From the NCBI GenBank assembly GCA_014058105.1, contig JACGCM010002017.1:1116001-1180000 (forward strand): 64,000 bases of DNA. Direction: 5' to 3'. Shown piece after piece: positions 1-11,656 of the stretch; position 1 is the first letter of the stretch, and each line of letters starts with the position of its first letter. The position numbers and the translations under genes were made by a program. This stretch comes from Kingdonia uniflora (taxonomy: Eukaryota > Streptophyta > Magnoliopsida > Ranunculales > Circaeasteraceae). Below the pieces are notes generated by a model. It was given only the letters and a program-made list of their open reading frames with translations. It was not told where the DNA came from and made no database searches.

Positions 1-5
1 AGCGA

Positions 6-3000
6 CAGGGGCGGAACTAGTAGTGGACTGACCCGGGCTATAGCCCGGGGTAAAATTTTGCCAAAAAAATAAATAGTTTTATTTGTTCGCACCTCTCTTC
101 CTCCACTCTACAGACTACAAACAAACTTTTCTTCCTGTAACTTTCTTCCTCTCTTCTCACACAAGACACAAGTCACACAACACAAGCCTTTCTTCTCTCA
201 TTCTCTGGTTTTCTTCTGTCTTTCCTCAATCCTCTCTCTCATAACACAAGCCCGCCTCTCTTCCTCTACAAACAAACCTCCGATTTGATGAATTTGACGA
301 ATTTCTTACCTTGTATCGCGCTTGGGAATCCAAGTTGTTTATAATTGACAAATTTGATTTCACCATACTAGGTATACTTTCTATCTCTCCAATTTTATGT
401 GATTATGTTTGGGTTGTTTTTGATTTCTAGGGTTCTTAATTAAGTTTTTTTTTATGGTAATTACGGGTTTTAGTGCGCTTGGTGCTTGAATAATTGGATA
501 CCTCTTTAGTGTGATTATCTGTGTTTTTGATGATTTTTTAGAATTGACCAATTTATCTTGGATAGGTGATCAAAAGTTTGTATAAACATTTTGCAATACT
601 CCATAAGTGAATTTTGTTTGTTATTTCCCAAGTTCCATATCATCATTCCCTTTGATCTCCCCGAGTTATTGAAAATATTATATAAAATTTTCGTTTATTT
701 AACACCCTCACTTATAATTCTACGAAATTCCCTATGCCCAACATATTGTTATCTCAGTTTCTCAAATTTCCTTTGATAAACTAACTTTCTCCTTAGATTT
801 TCCGTTAATTTCAGAGCATACTAATTGACCCAAGTTCCATTTTTTTGTGATTTTCCCTTGTATCTCTTGCATATATGCTCTGAAACATATGATCTTGCCG
901 AGAGTTTTTAAGATCGTTAGATGGGGTAACCATCTATAATTTATATTGTAAGAGTTATTTCGTCTTGATTTAGGATATACGTGATGATTCGACCATTGAT
1001 TAAAATTCCGGCTAGATATCATACATCAATATGATATTTTGGCATTGAAACCTGGGGGTATGATATATCGAAGCTATCTTGACGAGTATTTTTTTTATTT
1101 ATGTTTCAGCAGGATTCAGTACCAACCGCCAATATGATTGAAACCTTGTCACAAGACTCACCACAAATGAAATACTTTTTTCCCAGATAATAAAATTTAG
1201 TACAATAATATAATTTGAAGATTCCTAAAGAAAAATTACAATACATTTCATAGACATTCTAAGAAGCAGACTAGTTTGTCTTTTATCTTATTTTCATTAG
1301 ACTTCAGCAAACTCTTTAACAAGTAAAGAGCATGACAAAAGTTGAATTCAACCGCTATAAACCGTCATTAAATAAATATTTACTAACAAAACAGTTAAAA
1401 TACAACATTCTAGATATTTTGGGTACAAAATAAGTGCAGTAAAAACAGATGCAAAGTTTTGCAAGCTGTGCATCTCTCCTTGTAAACCAGAGAGCCAAAC
1501 CAGGAAAACGCAGTCCTGCAAAATAGAAATGAGCTAATTTAGCTTTTATTAAAGATGAGCTTAGAGAGATTTATTGGATAGCAGTACTTACAATAAACTG
1601 AATGATAGTATCGCTTAGTGTAGAAGAAAGTTATCATTATCGCCAGAAAAATGAAGAATGTCATAATCTGAAAGGGAATAAGGACTGTAAGAATGGTGCC
1701 ATATTCTTCATATAATATCACTAGATATATGAAATAAGATAGGGTTTACCAGAGTTGAATTGAATCTTGGTTTGATATCAAGTATGTAAGATCTTCTACA
1801 AAAATCATAATTTTTTTTATTGTCATTGTTGTGATGTAAACTCAAATCATGTTCCCTTAAACTTATTTAGTATACGCAAAGAAATTACGTAATTAATTAA
1901 TAATATTAGTAATTTTATAAGGATATTTACTAATATTATTAATTAATTACGTAATTTCTTTGCGTATACTAAATAAGTTTAAGGGAACACGATTTGAGTT
2001 TACATCACAACAATGACAATAAAAAAATTTATGATTTTTGTAGGAGATCTTACATATTTGATATCAAACCAAGATTCAATTCAACTCTGGTAAACCCTAT
2101 CCTATTTCATATATCTAGTGATATTATATGAAGAATATGGCACCATTCTTACAGTCCTTATTCCCTTTCAGATTATGACATTCTTCATTTTTTTGGCGAT
2201 AATGATAGCTTTCTTCTACACTAAGCGATACTATCATTCAGTTTATTGTAAGTACTGCTATCCAATAAATCTCTCTAAGCTCATCTTTAATAAAAGCTAA
2301 ATTAGCTCATTTCTATTTTGCAGGACTGCGTTTTCCTGGTTTGGCTCTCTGGTTTACAAGGAGAGATGCACAGCTTGCAAAACTTTGCATATGTTTTTAC
2401 TGCACTTATTTTGTACCCAAAATATCTAGAATGTTGTATTTTAACTGTTTTGTTAGTAAATATTTATTTAATGACGGTTTATAGCGGTTGAATTCAACTT
2501 CTGTTATGCTCTTTACTTGTTAAAGAGTTTGTTGAAGTCTAATGAAAATAAGATAAAAGACAAATTAGTCTGCTTCTTAGAATGTCTATGAAATGTATTG
2601 TAATTTTTCTTTATGAATCTTCAAATTATATTATTGTACTAAATTTTATTATCTGGGAAAGAAGTATTTCATTTGTGGTGAGTCTTGTGACAAGATTTCA
2701 ATCATACTGGCGATTGGTACTGAATCCTGCTGAAACATAAATAAAAAAATACTCGTCAAGATAGCTTTGATATATCATACCCCCAGGTTTCAATGCCAAA
2801 ATATCATATTGATGTATGATATCTAGCCGGAATTTTAATCACTGGTCGAATCATCACGTATATCATAAATCAAGACGAAATAACTCTTACAATATAAATT
2901 ATAGATGGTTACCTCATCTAGCGATCTTAAAAACTCTCGGCAAGATCATATATTTCAGAGCATATATGCAAGAGATACAAGGGAAAATTACAAAATTAAA

Positions 3001-3784
3001 AAGGGAACTTGGGTCAATTAGTATGCTCTGAAATTAACAGAAAATCTGAGGAGAAAGTTTGCTTATCAAAGGAAATTTGAGAAACTGAGATAACAATATG
3101 TTGGGCATGAGGGAATTTTGTAGAATTATATGTGAGGATGTTGAATAAACGAAAATTTTATATAATATTTTCAGTAACTCGGGGAGATCAAAGGGAATGA
3201 TGATATGGAACTTAGGAAATAACAAACAAAATTCACTATGGAGTATTGTAAAATGTTTCTACAAACTTTTGATCACCTATCCAAGATAAATTGGTCAATT
3301 CTAAAAAATCATCAAAAACACAGATAATCACACTAAAGAGGTATCCAATTATTCAAGCACCAAGCGCACTAAAACCCGTAATTACCATGAAAAAAAAACT
3401 TAATTAAGAACCCTAGAAATCAAAAACAACCCAAACATAATCACATAAAATTGGAGAGATAGAAAGTATACCTAGTATGGTGAAATCAAATTTGTCAATT
3501 ATAAACAACTTGGATTCCCAGGCGTGATACAAGGTGAGAAATTCATCAAATCAGAGGTTTGTTTGTAGAGGAAGAGAGGTGGGCTTGTGTTGTGAGAGAG
3601 AGGATTGAGGAAAGACAGAAGAAAATCAGAGAAGAAAGTCTTGTGTTGTGTGACTTGTGTCTTGTATGAGAGGAGAGAGGAAGAAAAGTTTGTTTGTAGT
3701 CTGTAGAGGTGGGAACAAATAAAACTAATATTTTTTTTTCGCAAAATTTTACCCCGGGTCAGTCCACTACTAGTTCCGCCCCTG
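6..3784. mobile_element. Giant foldback (inverted-repeat) element with hAT-like CAGGGGCGG ends
   Basis: Left arm 6-1912 and right arm 1927-3784 are reverse complements around a spacer of about 14 bp. Where compared they are nearly identical: a 183-bp stretch in each arm (1539-1721 and 2118-2300) shows about one difference. Length differs by about 49 bp because of small indels, for example extra bases after the terminal CCCGGG on the left. The outer ends read CAGGGGCGGAACTAGTAGTG and its complement, resembling plant hAT termini. The window starts only 5 bp before the left end, so the target-site duplication cannot be checked. Each outer arm begins with a CT-rich leader-like stretch followed by a possible splice donor (CTAG/GTATAC), as in a transposase 5' region, but no transposase reading frame is present. 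The right end abuts a LINE relic. Confidence 0.85.
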
Positions 3785-4375
3785 ACTGTATCGCAGATGG
3801 GCATGACTGCATCCATCATTATCTGGGAAATATGGAGAGCAAGGTGAGCAGTAAGGTATGACTATTTTCCTATGAACGTTGAGGAGATTAATCAAAATGT
3901 TATTACTCAACTTTAAACTTCAAGAAAAATGTGCAAAGCTAGCAGATTATAAGTGGTAAGATGTATCAGACCATCCATATTTACATACAAATTATATACT
4001 GGATCAGCTAAGTGGAGGAAGGGTTGTTGTTAACGACCATGCTGGTAATCTTGTCTTTGCTTATTGGTCATCTCAGATTTTGTAAGATGCACTTGCACAC
4101 TTGAGGTAGATTCAAGGACAATTGCAAGTTGTTACAATAGCACTGGCAGTGCTTCCCTAGATACGATAGTATATGGCAGGAAATTAAAGAGCTAGGGATT
4201 TGCTCATCAGTCTTTGACACATTTTTAGAGAAGCAAACACCACAACAGATAGGCTAGCTAAACTTGGAAGTGAGCAGGTCATTCTTCAGTTTGGGGGCAG
4301 GCCTAGTCTTCAAGACACAATAAGGGATACCCACATTCTTGATAGAGTGGGTGTACATGAAATGATTTAATACTT
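3785..4375 (+). pseudogene. Decayed LINE reverse-transcriptase tail: RNase H domain relic
   Basis: Broken reading frames match the RNase H tail (RVT_3 family) of plant L1-type retrotransposons. Around 3811-3860 the sequence reads IIIWEIWRAR followed by a stop and AVRYD, the tryptophan-rich motif that precedes the domain. Around 4013-4080 it reads GGRVVVNDHAGNLVFAYWSS, the start of the RNase H fold. Around 4225-4285 it reads FREANTTTDRLAKLGSEQ, the terminal helix with its catalytic Asp. Several stops and frameshifts separate these pieces, so it is not functional. The foldback element sits directly at its upstream edge and may have inserted into it. 4376-4636 shows no recognisable feature. Confidence 0.7.
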
Positions 4376-4641
4376 TTCGCAGGCAAAGCTGAAGTCCTAT
4401 AATTTCATTATTTTAATTCAATAAATTTAAATAGTCGTTTTCTTTTTTTAAATAACGCTCTTAGGGCATCAAAATGGCTACCAACTGAGATAATATGTTT
4501 CGAGAAAAACCAAGGAACGTCCTTGCAGATCAACTCACTTATCCAATCTCAAATTTCTAGACAATATTATCTCAAAGTTGTGAGTGTACTAAATAAAAAT
4601 GTTTACAAGGTAACTCCAGTAACAAAAAGCTATATCTAGAC

Positions 4642-4990
4642 TGTTGGAATATTATACAATCAACTATGATCAATAACTGAATCTGTAAAGTAGATTATAC
4701 TATCCTCTTCTTCTGCTCTCTGAAAATCAGCTGTTCTTGAGTGGAGTCTTTCCTTGGATTGGCTGCAGACCTCAATGAGATGGTTTTCTGTGTTGTAGCC
4801 TCCAAGATGGACTTACTCTCTATTTAACTTGATAGGGTTAGAGTAGTCTTTCCATTATACCTTCAAACCTTAATAAAGAGTAACACTAGGTCCCACCTAC
4901 CTTAACTTGGTGTGACAATTGGGCACAACCTATTAATATGTATGCTCGTGAACGATAAGAGTAGTGCCGATATAGATGAAAAATCCAACA
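4642..4990 (-). repeat. 3' LTR of copia element 1
   Basis: Terminal TG..CA repeat of 349 bp. It aligns with 9444-9809 apart from scattered substitutions and a 17-bp length difference. It is preceded by TAGAC and followed on the internal side by a polypurine tract. Confidence 0.92.
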
Positions 4991-5566
4991 ATCTCCCACC
5001 CGACGCTAACTCGATTTTAAGAAAAATATTTTTAACGTGATTCACGGTTTTTTATGAAAAGCAGATGGTCATTCTTTATTTTTAAAACCACACATGATAA
5101 TTTGTCGAAGGCAATGTTACATCAAACTTAACTGTCACTCTACGACTACAAAGATGGCTAACACGGTTCACGGACAAATTTTGGTCAGGCCTTTGAGCAC
5201 ATGCCTAATTCATATCGTAGACATCAGGCTAGCAACCTCAATAACTTTCAAGTATAATTTCTTTACTGGTAGAGTTTAGCGCGTGAATGGCAAATGTACA
5301 CCTTAATGATGTGTTAATACATTTTCATTAGTGTCCTGCAACATGTGTTTACCAGACACATGTCATTTCAATACTTAGACAAATGATCATGCGAAGATCA
5401 TCGCTCATACTGAAATGAAGGCCAAAAGATGCGGAGCCTACCCATATTCAACCCAAACAAACTTGAGAAACCTTTCAGTATTCTCTATAGCCACTTGATA
5501 CTTAGACAACCGTCATGTGATAAAATTACTCATATCTAAAACTTTATTGTAATTGCATAATTTAAA

Positions 5567-7535
5567 CTAAATATGTGCACATATAATAACGGATCCAAAT
5601 ATAATAACAGCTAAATAATCAAAAATCAATTCTGAATGTCGACCAAAATAATAACCGGGAATAACTCCCACATGGATAAAGAATCTTAGTGCAGTAATAG
5701 TACTTAAAACAAAACAAAAACTACTCTCACATAAAAGAGCGATCCTCAAAGAGACTCCAACAAAATCTGAGTCAGAGTAGCCCAAAACCATAAGCTCATC
5801 CGATCTCCTATAAACCAATATATAATCTCTTATCCTCTTTAAATGGCGAAAAACCTTCTTGGTTGCCTGCCAGTGAATAATAAAAGGGTTATGATGGTAC
5901 CTTCCTAACATCCCAATAACAAAACTAATGTCGGGTCGCATACATATCATGCCAAAGGCTTTCGTCTGCTGAAGAAATCGAACGTTACTGCTAGCGAGTA
6001 AAATATCATCGACGTACAAAACCATAAATATAGAATGTCTCCCACTCTGATTGACATAAATACAACGATCCATTTGCATTCAATTGCCTTAGATCCTTTA
6101 GGTAAATGTGTTAACTCCCACATAGAGTTGTGAGACATAAAATCAATCTCCTATGTTATGGCATTACGCCACTGATCTACAAAACAACTAGCCATAGCTG
6201 AACTAAAAGATACTGGATCCTCAAAATTAAATAATTCCCTTTCAACTGAATAAAGATGATAACCTAAAGAAATGGCTGAACAAGTCTTTCTAGGGGATCT
6301 TCGAGTAAGAGCTAGAGGCTGGGCTAGAGGTAGAATGACAGAAAGTAGAACATGAGCGGGTGGAGGAAAAATTTGAGGGAGAACTGGTGCTACGATGGGG
6401 TCTGGAACAAGGTCTGGAATCGTACTCGTCATAGTGCCAATATCAGATAAACACGAAAGCATAACAACACTGATCGGAATAGCAGTTGGACTTCGAGATA
6501 CAGAACCCTCCTCAAAGACAAACTCTCTATGAATAGTATTGGTAAAGTAATCTCCCTCCTCTATGAAATGGGAATGAACACAATTAACAATCTCCATGGG
6601 GCGAGATGGACAATAAAACCTGAAACCTATCGATCTCTCGGGGAAACCAACGAAGAAACAACTGACGGTCCTCAAAACTAACTTTCCAATATTCGGGTTA
6701 AACAATTTTGCCTCTACTGGACAACCCCAAACATGCAAGTGATTAAGACTATGATTTTTCCCAGTTCATAGATGATCAAGGAGTAGTGTACTGGGTTACA
6801 ATACCCTGATCCAGCAAATACTGATAGAATGGTCCCAAAAGTTGACCATCTTGATCGATCTTATCATAATACTCGCATCCTCGATCTGACCGGACAACCT
6901 TGATCTTTCGATCTAACTGTTTCTCAACCTCTAACGGAAAAGACTTAAATAAATGGTTAAGAGATAAACAATATAACCTATCAACTAGTAAACCGGAACC
7001 AATATGGAATCATGAAGAATAATGTCAAAACCACCATGTCTAAAATTGAAAAAATGAGTGTAACCGAGAAACTGAAACCAAATATCGTCTCATCGAAGGA
7101 ACATAAATGGTGCATGTTAGATCTAAAGTAACACCTTTCTAAAACCAAGCAAAAAATGCCAGCGAACTCAATAGGGAGGCGTCTAGCGCCTCTCAAGAAA
7201 ACCTGCTCCTCAGGCCTTGCCGACCGCCGACTGATGAACCCTTGTGAAGAATTTGAAATATGAACAGTTTCCCCATAATCTAACCACCAAGAGTTAGTGG
7301 GGACATCAACCAAATTGGATTCAAAATAAACATAAACGTGTGAGCGCACATTTCCACTGTCGTCACACTTCAGCGATAAAAGCTGAGATGAGTTACTGTA
7401 CTGCCTTCCCTTGACGAAACCCTCGAACTGTTCCTTAAAGAGATCTAACAGTTCCGGAGAGTAGTTAGAGTTCATCAAGGTCTCAATATTAGTCAGTTGG
7501 TTCTGAATCATAGGGTCCATAGCTGCATGAACCAA
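5567..7535 (-). pseudogene. Copia gag-pol remnant (protease, integrase, RT, RNase H)
   Basis: Reading from 7535 downwards, a protease segment has WWLDYGETVHISNSSQGF, a decayed D-S/T-G-A active site (the usual DSGA is now DYGE). Around 6840-6960 an integrase-core piece reads IKVVRSDRGCEYYDKID, carrying the second catalytic Asp. At 6500-6738 comes the post-integrase motif HVWGCPVEAKLFNPNIGK with FVGFPERSIGFRFYCP. At 5567-6079 RT and RNase H fragments include MVLYVDDILLAS, the YVDD catalytic box, and VLGYSDSDFVG. The N-terminal half of RT is largely missing, and frames change between the segments. All parts follow copia order (PR-IN-RT-RH). Non-functional. Confidence 0.88.
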
Positions 7536-8479
7536 AGACTTATTTTAGGACTTGCAAAAAATAAATTTTATGCACGTTTAACTTGATCTGTAAAAGATCT
7601 ATAACTTGATGTCTTTAATCTCGATCCTACCTCGGGTTAGGATAGTCGAGTCAAAGTGTATATAATATTTAAGGAATTGATTTTTCACTCTGCGGGTACA
7701 GCGATATATCATCGAATCCCTTATTTGGGTGCTGATTTGACATGCATTGCCCCCTATATGGTGATCACTCACGCTCAAGACTAGACTGACCACTTATAGT
7801 TTGACTCGAGACACTTCCTCACCTTTAGGCTGAGGGTTATCCTCATCTCCCCATACCGTATATCCTATCTTGACCCACTAATTAATTAGAAGTTTTTTAG
7901 CCTCTTTTGGGTGGTCTAATTGTTTCAAGTTTAATTAGTGCAAAATAGTCTTAATGAGACTTTACGAGAGAGTCTCAAAATTGCGGGAAACGTTCAAATT
8001 TATAGATAAAACTCTTTTGGGTGTATTTACCCACTTTGTATTCCGCATTCCTGACGACTACTTGATCTCGCTAAAACTCCATTGGAGATCCTTGATCATT
8101 AAAAGACCCTATATCATGAAGGATATATTTATATAGCTAATGTCATATACTAATTATTTATTGTGATCCCTGAACATGGCCGACATACATGGATATGCTA
8201 ATAGTAGAGTTTACGTGAATAACTAGTACTCATGAAAATGTCCAACTAGTCAACATATTAATGTTACAACTTCATATCAGATATATAAGTCGTAAGACAT
8301 AATTAATATCTACATTCCGCGACAATCGCAGAGTCCTAAAAAAACAAGAAACACAATAAAAGACACAGATATATAATGCAAAGTAGTCTCGCTGCTCGTG
8401 GAGTTGAACGTCGGCAGACCAACAATCAAACACAAAACCCCCAAAATACCTTGTTATTACTCCCACTCAGTGCGATAAA

Positions 8480-8930
8480 TAAACTTCCACCCTACGACAC
8501 AAAATTCTTATTAATAAATGCCACCATAACCTCTGAACACAAAACTCTGCTCGCAAAACAATGGTGCATCAGGATGATCAGGCAAACGCAAATACACAAA
8601 CAACAACTTAAACTCCTACCTCGACCTCTGTAGCGCATCCATAAACCCCTCCGTTATAAAATTTTGATGACTCCGTCCGAAATATTTCTTAAAACTTGTA
8701 ACAAAAGCCAATACCTCCACAGCCGCAACCAAAACTGATGGAGTTAATGTCGATGAGAAAACATTGCCAATCCGATTAGAACCATATCCAAGCAAAACCA
8801 GCGAATGCGAGAGAACCCCACCGGCGACCAAGAAACCCAAACCAATTGTACCTGAAATCAACCCCAAACTCCTAGAAATCACTGAAATCGGTAGAGTGAT
8901 TAGCTTCCAAGCCAAACTAGAACTCTTACT
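8480..8930 (-). pseudogene. Captured fragment of a PUX10-like UBX-domain gene inside copia element 1
   Basis: The minus-strand frame from about 8930 reads SLAWKLITLPISVISRSLGL, then a Gly-rich hydrophobic hairpin (SGTIGLGFLVAGGVLSHSL), then ITEGFMDALQRSR, a TAG stop, EFKLLFVYLRLPDHPDAPLF, and after a one-base shift FINKNFVS, stop, GGS. This matches the order of the hydrophobic segment and the start of the thioredoxin-like UAS domain in plant PUX10/FAF2-type UBX proteins, which recruit CDC48/p97 to lipid droplets. The UBA N-terminus and UBX C-terminus are absent. It lies between the retroelement's primer-binding site and its protease region, so it was probably copied from host mRNA or DNA. Two stops and a frameshift make it non-functional. 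The assignment rests on remembered family sequence, without a search. Confidence 0.72.
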
Positions 8931-9429
8931 GAGGCGACCGCCAACAAATCAGCATTGAATAGAGGGGTTTTCTACTCCAAATCAAGAAACCCTAGAATAA
9001 CAGATAGCTTAATTTTGGGAAGAACACCCATTAAGCCCTAGAATTACACAGATCTCTGATGTGGAAAATGAATCGAGTACACCTTGGATACAAAGCTCAA
9101 GAGAATAACTAGAATCTCCCCAAATCATAATTGATCTCTTTAGAGACAATTGCGACCAAAATCAGATTCGAAACCTAAAATTTCTCTTTGGTGAAATTGG
9201 AGGGAGGGAGAGAGAAGAAGAAGAAGAACCCTTAAATAAAGTTTGTTTGGGAATGATGGATAGGGAGAGAGAAAAAAAAAGACTCGGTTAACAGAACTGA
9301 AAACTTGTTGTACGCATGAGCAGTTAAAACAACTTAAAGTACTTAACCAAAACCATTAAACTACAGTAAAACAACTTGTGACAATAATCCGTTGTATCAA
9401 TAAATTAATCATAGAAAATTTGCATCCTA
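8931..9429 (-). other. Leader region of copia element 1
   Basis: About 500 bp between the primer-binding site and the UBX-like fragment, without a coding frame. On the minus strand it has a CT-rich run (around 9200-9230) and a sequence resembling a host 5' UTR. It may therefore be part of the captured transcript rather than retroelement leader. Confidence 0.45.
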
Positions 9430-9441
9430 GCTCTGATACCA
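9430..9441 (-). other. Primer-binding site (initiator tRNA-Met) of copia element 1
   Basis: The minus strand reads TGGTATCAGAGC, complementary to the 3' end of plant initiator tRNA-Met, 2 bp from the LTR end at 9444. This fixes the orientation of the element. Confidence 0.9.
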
Positions 9442-9443
9442 AT

Positions 9444-9809
9444 TGTTGGAATATTATACAATCAACTATGATCAATAACTGAATCTGTAAAGTAGATTAT
9501 ACTAACCCTTCTCCTACTATCTGAAAATCACATGTTCTTGAGTGGAGTCTTCCCTTGGATTGGCTGCAGACCTCAATGGGATGGTTTTCTGTGTTGTAGC
9601 CTCCAAGAGGAACTTCCTCTCTATTTTACTTGATAGGGTTAGAGTAGTCTTTCCATTATACCCTCAAACCCTAATAAAAAGTAACACTAGGTCCCACCTA
9701 CCTTAACTTGGTGTAACAATTGGGCACAACCAATTACATCTATACGACCTATTAACATGTGTGCTCGTGAACCAGAAAAGTAGTACCGGTATAGATGGAA
9801 AATCCAACA
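9444..9809 (-). repeat. 5' LTR of copia element 1
   Basis: 366-bp TG..CA repeat paired with 4642-4990 and followed by the TAGAC duplication at 9810-9814. Confidence 0.92.
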
Positions 9810-9814
9810 TAGAC

Positions 9815-10207
9815 AAGTCATATTAATAATATATAATTAATTAAATTTGATTATAAAAAAAAATCCATTTCCAATCTCAAATATGTATCAATGGCCATCA
9901 ATGCTAAGTTTATTTATGTCCATGTGTCGTCAGTTTTTCCTGGGTTAAATAAAATTAAAATCTGCTTAAAATCTCAACAAAAAAGTAAAAAAATTCTCAT
10001 TAATAAACAAAATTCTTATATTTTGTGTAAACCAGATTTTTTAATGGCAGACACAATACAAAGTGCGACGTAATCTTATTAGATTTCGACTCGACCACAA
10101 AATAGATCTCCCTTGAGCTCTACATAAAACCCAAATGTTTTTCAAGCATATTAATCTCACATACTCACTCTTGAGTTTTAGGTTTTGAGCTTCAGCAATG
10201 GCTGTTA
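9815..10207. other. AT-rich spacer, no recognised feature
   Basis: AT-rich sequence with no supported reading frame. The last about 100 bp before 10199 look like a short leader ending in an ATG at 10199, but the frame after it is not recognised and stops soon. Confidence 0.5.
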
Positions 10208-10595
10208 AGGAGATACCGGAGTTCATTACGGGGTCCAGTGGGTATCCCCAATCAGATCTTTGGCCGGTAGTACAGTTGCTAATAGTGGTTTTGTCACCGT
10301 CGATAACGAAGATTTTGATGCTAATTTTGGAAAGGTTCTCGATAGAGGACTCGTGAGAAGCTTTCATAGAGTCCAAGGAGAGCTTAAGATCGATGTTTCG
10401 ATCAAAAAAATAGTCGGTTTAACGTACCCAGAAAATTGAGTTACAGTTCTCGCAATAAAGAAGAGAGGCATCACGTTTAAGAGAGAAGAAGGAGCAATAC
10501 GTGACCCACACGTGGTTTCTTTAAGCCAAATCCAAGTTCAGCTACAGGTCACCCAAACCAGGCCCAAACCTAAGCCTGACATAGCCACGTCTTAA
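10208..10595. repeat. Unclassified 390-bp repeat, copy 1
   Basis: Direct repeat of 13461-13840, beginning GGAGATACCGGAGTTCATTA and ending in a Pro/Gln-codon-rich tail (CCCAAACC...). Three frames stay open over much of it in both copies, so it may derive from a protein-coding gene, but I recognise no domain. Copy 1 lies just upstream of the decayed LTR at 10811; copy 2 lies inside that element. Confidence 0.75.
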
Positions 10596-10810
10596 GTTGC
10601 ATAATGGGGATAGGTACTATTCGTCTTAAGGTGGAGATGTTTGCGCAGTTGTTTATGTAGGATATTGTGGTGGTAAATGCTTTGCCTATATATGAAGCCA
10701 TGGTGTTTAGAAGGGATGAAGGGAGAATGCCTACAAGGGTTACATTAGTCTCAATATTAATAACATGGGTTCTTTATTATGCAACTGGTTTTGCTCTCAA
10801 GGGTTGAAGG

Positions 10811-11189
10811 TGATGTGAATCGTCATCTAATAGTCGTTCTCACCGACGACGTATTATCTTTATTTATGTTATTTTGATTAAAGCCTCTCTATTGCTGGAG
10901 ATGCTAAGCAGATTTAGGGACTTGCTTGTTTAACCAACATAAGGTTAAAGATGAAAATTTTCCAATTTAAGCAGAATTTTATTTAGATTAGAATTAGGGT
11001 TGTTAATTCTTATCCTCCTTGTATTCTATAAAAGGGAAGACCTAGGTTATTTTCTTTTTAGTAGTTAGTAGAGTTGATTTGTTTATAAAAGAGTTAAGTT
11101 TTCCTCTGAATTAACTCTAGTAGAGATCTAGTTCAAACTTAGTGTTTACCAAATACGAATTAAGCTTCCACATTTATAGATTCACATTA
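10811..11189 (+). repeat. Left LTR of the decayed non-autonomous LTR element
   Basis: 379 bp, similar along its length to the LTRs at 34598-34974 and 36209-36565, with the same promoter-like CTATAAAAGGGAAG (11027-11040) and the same terminal inverted repeat TGATGTG..CACATTA. Confidence 0.82.
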
Positions 11190-11656
11190 TTTGGCATCAA
11201 TGTTGTGTTCACATCCCCAGTGTAGTAAGTTTCAAGAGCAAGATGCCTTGTGAAATACCCACGACGAAGTAACCTACACTCGCTCTAGATGTAGCAAAAT
11301 TAACGGAAAGACTCGATCGGCTTGTTGAGGCTTTGGGTACGGGAGCCTTTATCCTCCCCCCCCCCTCCCCAATCAACGGCGATTTTACCTCCTATTTACG
11401 ATGACTACCTTAAAGATTGGAGCAACACCGCAAAGATTGGTGAAACGGAAACCCCGCTTATACGTCTTCCCATCGATAGCGACGCGAGATTGAAAACCTT
11501 GATGTTTGATACGGCGAGCAAAGATACGCCGACCATCTTGGAAGGTCCGGTCAATGACCTACCATCACCGACAGTAAGTTCACATTTGAAGACAGCGTCA
11601 TACGGCATCCATTTTTTTTGAAGCCGCGATAAAAAATACCGTCATAATTTGTGATA

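Larger units (their letters stand above)
4642..9809 (-). mobile_element. Ty1/copia LTR retrotransposon 1, degenerate, with a captured gene fragment
   Basis: Two LTRs (4642-4990 and 9444-9809) begin TGTTGG and end CCAACA and share most of their sequence. The element is flanked by a perfect 5-bp target-site duplication TAGAC (4637-4641 and 9810-9814). It reads on the minus strand. A primer-binding site TGGTATCAGAGC, matching the initiator tRNA-Met 3' end, lies 2 bp inside the right LTR. A polypurine tract (GGGTGGGAGAT on minus) touches the left LTR. Protease, integrase, RT and RNase H relics lie at 5567-7535. Between the primer-binding site and the protease region lies a stretch resembling a host UBX-domain gene. 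No frame is intact, so the element could move only with help in trans. Confidence 0.93.

Noticed and set aside
1539..3031. Four mirrored open frames of 60-86 codons in the foldback arms
   Set aside because: They are copies of one another in opposite arms with no recognised domain. Some begin at non-ATG codons.
10620..10810. Frame reading VVVNALPIYEAMVFRRDEGRM then PTRVTLVSIL, reminiscent of a PPR repeat
   Set aside because: Only about 40 residues, with a stop inside and no second repeat. The resemblance is too weak to call a PPR pseudogene.
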